DNA from: Tuctoria greenei
Lineage: Eukaryota; Streptophyta; Magnoliopsida; Poales; Poaceae
DNA: 64,000 bases
Direction: 5' to 3'
Assembly (NCBI GenBank): GCA_036927565.1
Contig: JAYESD010000008.1
Span: 126,693,498-126,757,497, forward strand
Each line of letters opens with the position of its first letter. Position 1 is the stretch's first letter. Below the pieces are notes generated by a model, which did no database searches, was not told the DNA's origin, and saw nothing but the letters and a program-made list of their open reading frames with translations. A program made the position numbers and the translations under genes. Positions 22,385 to 32,479 of the stretch are shown in pieces.

Positions 22385-23799
22385 ATGGTGAACTCAGCAG
22401 CTGCTTCATCTAACCCGACCGCTAATGCTGGTGGAGGGAATGAAGTCGGTGCTACCTCTCGTCATCCTGGTGGCAATCTAGCCATTGATCCACAGGTTGA
22501 TGCTGCAGCGCTTCAGCCTAGAAATAATGGGCCACGCGTCATTGAACCACCTGCTGCAACTGCAACTGCTGCTCAGCTGCAGGACAGTGTGTTGGCATTG
22601 GTCACCGAATCAACTACGAATCTGGAGAATGTGCTCATTGCGGCGCAAGCTCTTCTCCAGAACCCTCCAGCAACAGATACGCCTCCGACAGCTCTGGCGC
22701 AATGGCGTAACGATGTCGACCATCTGGTCGCCACTGCAACCACTGCCATCAACTTGCCTCAGCAAAGGCGTAGGACTCCGCTGGCTCACAATAGGACCGT
22801 GTCAGGACGACTCGGCCCTATACCGTCATGAGGTGGGTTTGCCCCATCACAAGTGGCACACTCACGTTCAGCTTTGGTGGCCCGTCGCTCCGCCACAGTG
22901 CCAAAGTTATCGACGGCTGATCTTAGGGACAAACTTGACCGCCGCTATGCCGAGCAAGATGGTCGTCTTACCATCAGGCGGTGTCGCGAAAGGCGACACA
23001 ATCTCGAGGTTGAGTTTGTAGTTCCAGCGAGACCTGCTGCAACTCATTCCAACTATGCAGCTTCACCTCTGGGAGCCAGTGGCGGTTGCGCAGTGCTTTC
23101 TCCGCATCTCTGAATGGTGGAATGGCCACCTAATTTCCAGCCTCACTTGCCAAAGAAGTACGACGGGGCTGTCAACCTCATCGAGTTCCTATAGATATAC
23201 TCCACTGCCATCCTAGCCGCAAGAGGGAATGAGGCCATCATGGCTAATTACTTCTCAGTCGCCTAGATCGGCACTACTCGGTCATGGTTCATGAGCTTGT
23301 CTCCTAGATAAGTCTACAGCTAGGGAGAGCTATGCCACTAGTTCACTGCCAATTCTGGGATTTCCTACACTCGCCCTGGCATTGAGCTGGATCTTTTTGC
23401 CGTACGGCAAAGTTCGAGAGATTCACTGTGTTTATTAATTCAGCGGTCTCCAAGGTTCGAAACACTATACCCTCTATCTTGAACGCTTCTGTTGTTGTCG
23501 CCTTCTGACAGGGCATAAGAGATAACGAGATGCTGGAGAAACTGGCCAGACATAACATCCAGGATGTTACGGAGCTCTTTAGCCTGGAAGGTATATGAGC
23601 CAGGACCGCTGAAGAGCGGGACTGGCACTCCAAGCCAGCTGCAGAGGCAGGTGCGCCATCTGCTTACAAGGTGGGAACCGCTGCCCAAGGCAGTGGTAAG
23701 AAGAAGAATAAGAAGGCACGTGGCAAAGACAAATCACTCGCTGGTACACCTACAACCGTAGCTGCAACAGCTGCAGGTGATCGGGGGCCGCACTCTGAC
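22385..23799 (+). pseudogene. Tat gag, 5' part (matrix/capsid region), decayed
   Basis: It starts at ATG 22385 with an Ala/Pro-rich N-terminus (147 codons to 22831). The frame then breaks. The Retrotrans_gag-type core is recognisable at about 23115-23550 ('FQPHLPKKYDGAVNLIEF', 'ILAARGNEAIMANYF', 'TRPGIELDLF') with several stops. A Lys-rich tail ('GKKKNKKARGKDK') is at 23695-23740. The frame is interrupted at 23800 by an unrelated insertion, and the knuckle-like segment continues at 26546. Confidence 0.75.
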
Positions 23800-24024
23800 T
23801 AAACTTGCAAATCGTTTGGTTGCAATCGGTTTTATTAGTTTGGTTTTTGCTTCGAGTTGAATTTGGATGAATTGAAATGGCGGGCTTGTGAAATGGGTCG
23901 GATTGGTTTGGTTCTCGCATTAAAACAGTTTGGGTTCAGTTTGGTTTGGGTCGTAACTATTCGGTTGTAAACGGTTTGGGTCCATGGGCCTTGCACCGGT
24001 TCCTCATATTGGTTTGACTATCTG

Positions 24025-24520
24025 GTGGTCATGAGTACTTGGCATTCAAAACCTAGCAGCAAGAAACAGATCGTCATCGCCGCCATGGTCGCAGCCGCAG
24101 CTGCAACGCCAGACCCTCCGCCATCGCCGCTCCCTTCGCTGTCACAGCATGCTGCCACCACAGCCACCACCAAGGCCTCTAGAAGTCCAGCTGCTCCAGA
24201 TCCATTGGGTTGTCGCTCCCCTTCATACGCCACCGCCAGCCAAGAAGGACGGCAGCTCGGTTCCGCTCTACAACGACAACAATGTTGACTTTGCAGCTGA
24301 CCCGGACGAGGACGAGCAATTCAGCACGCCGGTGCAGAAGCCTGTGGAGCTGGTAGTGGTGACCAAACACGGCCCCAAACGGAGCCCTCGAGGCATCGTC
24401 ATGGTCAGTACTGATATTTCCACACCCATGCTCGTGACAACTCAACGAATATCCATATGGACCAACTGCAGCATTCTAGATAGGTTTGGTTTCGTGTTAG
24501 GCTTAGGTAAGCTGTTTTAA
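24025..24520 (+). other. Possible captured gene fragment in hAT-like insertion
   Basis: GC-rich sequence with an Ala/Pro/Ser-rich ORF (24025-24288) overlaps a frame (about 24240-24410) that has an acidic run ('DPDEDEQFSTP') and the hydrophobic-to-basic segment 'VELVVVTKHGPKRSPRG'. It is followed by T-rich, intron-like DNA. Composition differs sharply from both the Tat gag and the AT-rich remainder of the insertion. I do not recognise the protein. It may be a host exon carried by the transposon, or chance. Confidence 0.3.
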
Positions 24521-26270
24521 TGTCCTCATAAGAAGGATATTTATTAGTTTGTTTAGAATCTGGTAATCATATTTATATGACTTAGGGATTAAATTATTAT
24601 CTGGCTTTCTGTTTTATTTGTTTTGTATGCCTTTGTCATAAGCGATGATCTTCTGATTGTATGTTTTGTTAGGATTGGTGAGGTCTGAGTTCATTGTGCA
24701 CTATGATCTAGACCACCTACTAAATTGTAGTTGTTTACTGCAGCATACCATATTAGTGCTGCCTGTTAGAAGACGACGGCAATGATTTTATGTAGTATTG
24801 TGTGGCAGTATTCTTCCTTGGTTTTTTTAGAGCAGTATGCTATGCAAGGTTTTGTGTGCAGTATACACATTTTCTTTATGTCAGTAAGCACTTCTGTCAT
24901 ATGTTGATGCATTTTGTTAATGTCAGCACTCAGCAAAATTATTTTACTTATTCTACTACTGGTTATTTTATCTTCTGAACACACAATATAGTCTATTTGA
25001 AATAAATTCTAAAAGTTAGGCCATATTTTCTGTAGAATTTAAAAGAGGTAAGGAGATATATAGGGGCTCTCTGCTGCCTAGTGAGTTCTTAGGTGCAAGC
25101 TCTGCTCCGAGCATCACTGTTGCAGCTACAACAATGGAAACAACTTGGTATTCCCTTCTACGCTCCATCCAGCAATTGGGCAGTGCAACAATGTAAAAGA
25201 TGATAACTTTCTTTTGTTGATTGCTCGGGTACTTGGTTTCAGTGGCAAGAAAAGTACAAGAAAAACTTGATATGTTCAGAGCTTGCACGATGAAGCACTA
25301 ATCTAATGTTTTATCATCTCTATAAGCACGAATCTAATACTTTTCAACCAGTTCAGTCAGTTATTGTGTACTAGCTTCACTTGCTTCCTTTTAGTAATCA
25401 TTGCATGTTTTATTCGTTCCACTATTACAGTCGTATGTTCCTTGAGGTTTAAGTGGAATTGTGACATGGTTTATCGTTTCCTTTATTGGTAATAGTGTAA
25501 ACCGTAATTGTGATGTTTTATACTGTGTTTAGTTTTGTAAACATTCTTGTAAATACTTCTGATGACTTGGGAACGAATGATTCAATAAATAATCCCATGT
25601 GAATGAATTGATCTTGCTACTAACTTTGCAATATTTATCTGATATATTGCTTTAAGCTTGATATTTAAAGAGTTCCGACATATTTCTCATTGCAAATAAT
25701 GCAGGGAGTGATTGTCATGATATCATTAGTGTGATAAATGTCAGGGCTTCGAACACCTAATCAGTCTCATGGCTCCAATTTTTAAAGAAATTCGGGGAAT
25801 GGTTCTTCCATGGAGTGTTCATGCAATACATAGGTTCATCTATAGTAGTTGCAGGATTATATGGTCCATGTCCACTTATTGTAGAAAAATGTTGTAACTT
25901 AAGTTCACATCTGAAGACTTCTGGGTCAAATAGTTTCTTTCTCTTTGTTGATCTGTTTTACATAAATTTAGTTTCATAAGTTATCAAGGTTTTATATAAA
26001 AAAATTAGTGTTTTTATTATAATGGCTCATGTTTACAATGGTATCCAATATCACAAATTAGTTTTAAAAGTTGTCAAGTTTAAACATTTTTTATTTAAAT
26101 TTTACATAGGTTTTTTGAGAAGTTTTAGTTAAAAATGATGGTTTTGTGCTTATTGGCCATCGTAAAAAATTTCACCATTTAAGAGTTGCAGAATTATAAA
26201 CTTTGGATTTTGAAAAGGGAAGAAAATTAAAAATTTGAGGCAAAGTTCCAACCTTCCTTATTTCACAACA
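24521..26270. other. AT-rich interior of hAT-like insertion, no gene
   Basis: This is 1.7 kb of AT-rich DNA with only short, unconvincing ORFs. It looks like intron or flanking sequence. I see no conserved motif or RNA gene. Confidence 0.5.
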
Positions 26271-26545
26271 ACATACCAGACCACAAGACCCAAATGAACA
26301 GACGAACCGAGGCCTTCTAGTGGCCTGTGAATTGGGCCGGAACCGTTACAACAAATGGTTTGGAACCGGTTTCAAACTACAGTGGAAGCTTTGGGTTGGT
26401 GTGGGTTGAGCTGATTTTCATTTTAGTCTGGTTTGGTTTTGGGTTACGAAGGTGGGTTGGTGGCACGGTTTGGATTGGATCTTAAAGAAAGATTTTATGG
26501 TTTGGTTTTGGTTCCAGTTTGGATTTCGGCCCACTTGCAGGCTTA

Positions 26546-27260
26546 GCTCCAACAAGCACTCTCTTGATCGTTGTATGACGGCGACAACAAGAAGTGATGT
26601 CCAATTCACAACACTTCAAGTCACGGCATCGAAGAGTGTCGTGAAATCAAGAGGCTCACGGAGCAAGTCCAGCAGAACTAGCAGAAGCATCGAGAAGACG
26701 CATCCTTCTGCAGGTAGGAGGGTAAACAAAAGGCCGACTTAGAGGTCGTAGAGGAGAAGGAACTGGGGTTCCAAGACGTCAAGAAGGCGTTAAAGGCGGT
26801 GTACAACAACGCCGACGACTTCGACTTCAGTTCCAACAACGAGCGACAGAGGGCTCTCCATATGATGTATGGAGGGTCGTGAGACATCATGTCTCGACGC
26901 ATAGTGAAAACTTTGCGCCGGGATGTGGCAGTGTTGCTCCCTTTCTTAAACTAGCGCCACACCAGAAGTGGATGGATACGCTGATCACTTTTGACGCCTT
27001 CGACTGCCCGAAGAGCATGGCAGGTGATGGACAACTCCCGCTCATCGTCTCCCCGACCATAAACAACCTTCAACTGTTCCATGTTCTAGTTAATGGTGGG
27101 GCAGCGCTCAACCTCATTAGTCTTGCAGCCTTCAAAAAGATGCAGATTCCAATATTGAGGCTGAAGCCTTCGTGTCCATTCTCCGGAGTAGGCCCAGGTG
27201 TGGTTATTCCTCATTGTTGTATCTCTCTCCGTTACATTCAGGACCCATGAGAACTACCAT
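26546..27260 (+). pseudogene. Tat gag C-terminus and protease, decayed
   Basis: After the insertion, the gag segment 'CPIHNTSSHGIEECREIK' (26598-26650) appears, preceded by a TGA where Trp is expected. Stops interrupt the next 200 bp. From 26879 an intact 123-codon stretch covers the protease region ('FDAFDCPKSM', 'VLVNGGAALNLIS'). The catalytic Asp of the usual DGG triad is Asn here (codon 27092-27094), which should inactivate the protease. Confidence 0.75.
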
Positions 27261-27729
27261 ACGTAGAACCTCATCTTCGACTTTGCGGAAGTCAGCCTCC
27301 CCTTCAACGCCATCCTTGGCAGACCGGCTCTGTATCAGTTTATGATGGTAGTCTGGTGTTGAAGAGGCCAACACCTACGAGCATCCCTAGGATCCGAGGA
27401 GATCGTACTGCAGAAGTCACCACACTGGAGAAACTACATGCTCGCCACCACGCAAGAAGCTGACGCCAACAAGGAGGAGTTGGGCCGACAACCTCCGAGC
27501 ACGCGTCACCTTGGCTGAACCTCTGCACCCTATGTGCAGCTAAGCAGCGACGACAATGTTCCTCTAGAGTCATCCAAATTGGTTTCGAAGCCACCAAGAC
27601 CACTCACATTGTCGGAGGTCTGGGTGACAAATAGGAACTCGCGCTCATCACCTTCATCTAGGCTCATGTCAACGTGTTTGCATGACAACCGTTACAAATG
27701 TCCGGGATCCCCAGGGAGGTGATTGAGAA

Positions 27730-28640
27730 CCATCTGAAGATCTACTCCGACGCATGGTCGATCCAATAGAAGCCTCGGAAGCATTCCGTCAAGTGACAAA
27801 ACATCATACGTGAAGAAATCAAAAAACTTCTTGACGCTGGCTTCATCCGAGAGGTACACCACCCAAGATGGCTCGCAAACCCGGTCATCATGCCCAAGGC
27901 CGGTGGGAAGCTTCGGATGTGCATCGAGTAAACTACATTAAATAAGGCATGTCCAAAATACCATTTTCCACTCCCCAAAATAGTCTAGATAGTAGATTCC
28001 ACTTCTGGCCATGATTTATTATGCTTCCTAGATGCATATTCTGGTTTCCATCAAATACCAATGGCTAGGGAAGATGAAGAACACACCGCTTTTATCACAG
28101 TTGATGGTCTATACCGTTATACTTCAATGCTTTGTGGCCTCAAGAATGCTCTTTCAACTTTTGTTCGTGATATGCACAAAACCTTTAGAGATCTTATTCA
28201 AGAACTAGTGGAAGCGTCCGTTGATGACATCATCGCAAAAGTAAAGGATCGAGAATCTTTGTTGGACAACCTCTAGCCAGTCTTTGACAGACTGCGCATG
28301 ACGCACACAAAGTTAAACCCAGACAATTGTGTCTTTCGGGTTTCCTTTGGAAATCCTCTCGGATTCCTGGTATCACACCGAGGAATTGAGGCTAACCCAG
28401 AAAAGATAAAAGCTATCAAAGCGATGTGACCTCTAGCTCGCATAAAGGATGTTCAGAAGCTTATGGGATGTCTAGATGCACTTAGTCGGTTTATCTCTAG
28501 ACTGGCTGAGTGGGCTCTCCTGTTCTTTGAGCTGCTGCAAAAGATCAGACCTTTCAACTAGTCCGACGAAGCAGACAAGGCATTTCGGGAGCTGAAATAG
28601 TCTGTCAAAACACTTCCGATCATTGTAGCACCAAAACCAG
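27730..28640 (+). pseudogene. Tat reverse transcriptase, decayed
   Basis: The RT domain reads 'EEIKKLLDAGFIREVHHP', 'ANPVIMPKAGGKLRMCIE', 'DAYSGFHQIPMAREDEEH' and 'YTSMLCGLKNA'. The catalytic box is SVDD (28217-28228), where YVDD is usual, followed by 'NPDNCVFRV' and 'GNPLGFLVSHRGIEANPEKI'. Stop codons interrupt at about 27928, 27986, 28274 and 28427. The domain arrangement agrees with Ty3/gypsy. Confidence 0.82.
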
Positions 28641-29960
28641 GTGAGTCCTTGCTGCTTTACATTGCTGCAACGACAGAAGGTGTCAACATGGTGCTAGTCG
28701 TGAAAAGCCCAGAGGCATCTTCGAATTCCTCTTCACAAGGTATCGGACCCCTCCGGGAGGGTTCAGAGCCACCTGGAGGAAACAACATTGAAGACGCGTC
28801 TAGGTCCGAGACCCCAGATATTGAAGCGGGTCCTGAAGGTCGGGGGCCTCCATGCCTGTCTTTACAAGAATACACGTCGGACCCCTTTGAGGGGGTCCCG
28901 ACCATGCATGAAGAAGAGTCGGACCCCTCCGGGAGGGTCCAGGTTGATGGGAGGATGGATCGGACCCCCCTGGGAGAGTTCGGACTGTCGAGCGACCCGT
29001 TTACTTCGTCAGCAAGGTCCTCCATGACGCCAAAGCAAGATACCTTGAAGTGCATAAGCTGCTCTATGCAATTCTTATTGCATCAAGAAAGTTGTGTCAC
29101 TACTTTCAAGCTCACAAGATCTCTGTGGTAACTTCTTGTCCACTACGAGTTGTGCTCCATAATACCAATGCAATGGGGAACATCGCCAAATGGGTTGTGG
29201 AGCTAGTAGCGTTCGAGCTTGAATTTCTGTCTCGACATGCTATCAAGAGTCAGGTGCTAGCTGACTTTCTGGCGGAATGGACTCCATCTCCATTCGGCCT
29301 GGGGGACCTCGACGTCGACAAGCCAGAACCTAGGTCTCTGCCGCTCCGGTCTTCATCGAGCCTCACTAGACTCTCTTATTCGACGGCTCTATGCGGAAGC
29401 AAGGGGCCGGAGTAGGAATTCTGCTCCTCGCACCGACAAGGGAGCAGATCAAGTACATGGTCCGCCTTGACTTTAGAGCAACCAACAAAATGACAAAATA
29501 TGAAGCTCTCATCTTTGGATTGAAAACTGCGCCGTCATTTGGTATCCAGCAACTGCTAGTCAAAGGAGATTTACAACTCATCATCAAGCAAGTTAAAGGT
29601 GAATTCTGTTGCAATAACCCACAACTAGTAGCATATTTACTTCAAGTCCATAAATTGGAGAAAGAATTTCAGGTCTTGGACCTATGCCATGTCCAGCATG
29701 CCAACAACACTGTAGCTGACGAGCTTTCGACAAAAGCTTCTACCAGGGCTCCTACACCTAATGGTGTTTTTGAAAGAAGGCTACAAGCACCATTCTCCCA
29801 AACTGCAGAACTGGGCGAAGTGGGTGAGAGCACCACCTCGAAGTTGGCGGTCCCGGTGGCCGTACTACTATGGAGTCCACCAAGGATCATAGGCACCACG
29901 GAAATCTCCATGCAACCTAGTGTGCAAGATCCAAAAGCTCAAGTTAGTCCCAATACATAG
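28640..29960 (+). pseudogene. Tat RNase H domains with repeat-rich linker
   Basis: The first, retroviral-type RNase H begins near 28640 ('LLLYIAATTEGVNMVLV'). It is interrupted by a 240-bp Gly/Pro/Asp-rich insert (28745-28985) and resumes near 28990 ('VERPVYFVSKVLHDAKARY', 'EVHKLLYAILIASRKL', 'KSQVLADFLAEW'). The second, plant-acquired RNase H begins near 29380 ('FDGSMRKQGAGVGILL', 'MTKYEALIFGLKTA', 'VKGDLQLIIKQVKG', 'NNTVADELS'). Dual RNase H domains are diagnostic of the Tat lineage. The frame shifts at least twice. Confidence 0.78.
28745..28990 (+). repeat. Imperfect palindromic repeats in RNase H linker
   Basis: Four variants of a self-complementary block resembling 'ggacccctccgggagggtcc' lie near 28748, 28878, 28920 and 28962. 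They code for a variable Pro/Gly/Asp linker within the first RNase H. Confidence 0.7.
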
Positions 29961-30009
29961 ATCACAGAGGTCTGGAACTACTTGAAGGATAATATCCTTC
30001 CTGAAGAAG

Positions 30010-31190
30010 ATGCATCCGCTAGTTGTTCAAATGGCTAAGAGATACACGTTGGAAGAAGTGGATCTCTACCGACGTGGCGCAAATGAAGTCCTATTGCGAT
30101 GCATATCCCGGGAAGATGGCTATGAGCTCCTCGCAGAAATCCATGGAGGCAAGTGTGGGAACCATGTTTCATCCTGCACGTTGGTCGGTAAGGCCTTTTG
30201 GCATGGTTTTTACTGGCCTACAACTCTCTAGGATGTCATCGAGTTGGTCAGAAGATGCAAGGCGTGTCATTTCTATGCCATGCAGATTCACATGCCAGCT
30301 CAGGCGTTGCAAATGATCCCGCCCTCATGGCCATTCGTAGTATGGGGGTTCGATATTCTGGGACCTTTCCCAAAGCCGTCAGGGGGTACTGGTTTCTCTA
30401 TGTCGCCATCAATAAGTTCACCAAATGGTCGAAAGCTTCCCCTGTAGTCACAATGAACAAGCAGTTAGCGATTAAGTTCTAGAAGTTCATCATATGCAGG
30501 TTCGGAGTCTCGAACAGAGTCACCACTGACAACGGAACCAAATTTACCAGCGCAGCGCAACATTTCAAGAATACTATGAAGACCTCAACATCAAGATTTT
30601 CTATGCATCAGTAGCACACCAAGAAAGTAATGGGCAGGCCGAGAGAGAATATGCAGAAACACTCAGGGGTGTCAATACACGCACCTATGAACGCTTGAAA
30701 AAGCATGGTGACAATTGGATTGAGGAGATTCTGTGTGCACTGTGGGCTAGCCAGACAACATCCAACCGAGCTATAGGAGAGACACCCTTCTTTTTGGTGT
30801 ATGGAGCCGAGGCCGTCATTCCTCCAAAGATCACCATGGGTTCTTTTCGAGTCCGGGCTTACGATGAAGCCGCGCAGGACCAACTCTGGCGCGATGGTCT
30901 GAACCTTGCCGACGAGGCAAGATGCTGAGCAACTGCTCGAAATGCACGGTACTGACAAGTGCTCCGGCGTTATTAGCAGCGGCACGTGCGTAGTAGGTAG
31001 CTTGAAGTAGGTGATCTGGCGTTGTGACGTATACTTTCTCGAGAAGGAGCAAACAAGCTCTCCCCCGGCTGGGAGGGTCCCTTCCGAGTTATAAATGTTT
31101 CCCGCCCCAGATGCGTCCGCTTGGCTACAGTGGATGGGACACCGCTTACCAACCCCTAGAACATCGAACACCTTCATAAGTTCTACACTT
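30010..31190 (+). pseudogene. Tat integrase, decayed
   Basis: HHCC zinc-binding region: 'EIHGGKCGNHVSS', 'FWHGFYWPT', 'CKACHFYA' (30135-30275). Core: 'FDILGPF' (first Asp near 30350), 'TTDNGTKFTS' (second Asp near 30529) and 'NGQAEREYAET' (Glu near 30640). C-terminal part: 'SNRAIGETPFFLVYGAEAVIPP', continuing with stops to 'GWEGPFRVINVS' and 'NIEHLHKFY' near 31185. Stops at 30229 and 30480 and frameshifts at 30340, 30550 and 30930 disable it. Confidence 0.8.
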
Positions 31191-31854
31191 AGCACGATGG
31201 TATGGCTGTTCTTATTGTAGTATTTCATAGTGTCTAAGAATAAGTGGGGTTGGTCCAAAATGTATAGCATGCTTAGCATGGTCCCATACTCTAAGTGTGT
31301 ATGTTTTGCCTCCCCAGTTATCCAGAATTACTATGAAATACTATGATATCAAAGACTTGTCTCACTCTGTGTACATTTACATTATGCATGTTATTACTTT
31401 ATTGCTCTGTTACATCTTCTTGCCAGTAGTGGAGGTGTGCAATCCTGTTGCAGATGGGTAGCTTGAAGTTCCTGTGATGTATCTAAGTATTTTTGGTAGT
31501 TTTTTTGGGACCTTGTGATTGATGTATGGTTTAGTTGCTGGAAAGTCCTATGCCAACGACAGGTCTGGAGTGTGGTATATGTTTAGCCTGTTCCTGCACC
31601 CTAAGTTTACACACTCTACCTTTCTCGTGTTGTGGCAAAGTACGGTGGGTCCGGATAGCACACATTCCTAGATGAAAGAGCAACCAATATACGGGTATTA
31701 TCACACTAAATTACTAAGAACCCGGAGCCTGGTAAGGATAGTAACACACAACTAAACTAAGGGCAAGAAGATCATAATGAGCACTTTTACTCCTCTTTTT
31801 TGTCTCTCATGTGCAGGACAAATATCTTTAGGATCAGATATTGGCACTACCCCA
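31191..31854 (+). other. Tat post-pol noncoding spacer
   Basis: This is noncoding. It contains the words 'ctaagtgtgtatgttttgcctcc' in parts and 'cctaagtttacacactctacc', which resemble, inverted, the degenerate repeats at 11818-12172. No ORF is supported. Confidence 0.6.
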
Positions 31855-32185
31855 GGGGGCACACTGTCGATGTTTTATGTGTTGACAATATACGTCGTTG
31901 GATCATCAAGCTCTGACACATCTTAGAGGGCCCACCGTCGACAATTTATGCATTGACAGTGGGCGCAACCGAATCATCAAGCTCTGGCACCTCACAGGGG
32001 GTCCGCTGTCGATGTTTTACTCGTTGACAGTGGGTGTCGTCGGATCATCAAGCTCTGGCACCTCTCAGAGGGCCTGCCATCGATGTTTTATGCATTCACA
32101 GTGGGCGCCGCCGGATCAAGAAGCTCCTACACCGCCTAGGGGGCCCCACCATCGACATTTCTTATGTTGAAAATGGGTAGAACTT
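31855..32185 (+). repeat. 71-bp tandem array between pol and antisense ORF
   Basis: Units start at 31855, 31926, 31997, 32068 and 32139, each exactly 71 bp, with the last partial. Each unit opens with a GAGGG or GGGGG block, then 'gtcgatgtttta', 'ttgacagtgggcg' and 'ggatcatcaagctctg'. The array at 1-175 has the same unit and period. Confidence 0.92.
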
Positions 32186-32479
32186 GATGGCATGTTCGAG
32201 TTTGGAGCCTAGCAGACAACCCACAGTCAGTATCAAGTATCTAATGGTAGACGTCCCTAATCTATTGATCACGTCTACTAGGAGGCCACTTATACTATGG
32301 AAATGACAGCAAGTCTACAACTACTAGGATCATTCTCAGAATATTCAACAATAAAGACCAAATATCAAGTTCATTCATCAAGAAAATTTGTCAAGAAACT
32401 CATTCACACAACAAGCTTTTACACAAAAGTTTGAATATACATTGGCATATGAGGAATTAGGAGGTCCTGGCTATCACTG

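Larger units (their letters stand above)
23800..26545 (+). mobile_element. hAT-like insertion within Tat gag
   Basis: About 2.75 kb separates two parts of Tat gag. The left edge 'taaacttgcaaat' and the inverted right edge 'taagcctgcaagt' match at 10 of 13 positions and resemble the TAGGGNTGCAAA terminus of plant hAT elements. Both subterminal zones are filled with 'ggtttggttt/gggttcg' words (23810-24020 and 26325-26530). The 8-bp flanks (actctgac and gctccaac) are similar but not identical, so the exact boundary is uncertain. The interior is AT-rich and has no transposase, so the element would be non-autonomous. Confidence 0.55.
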
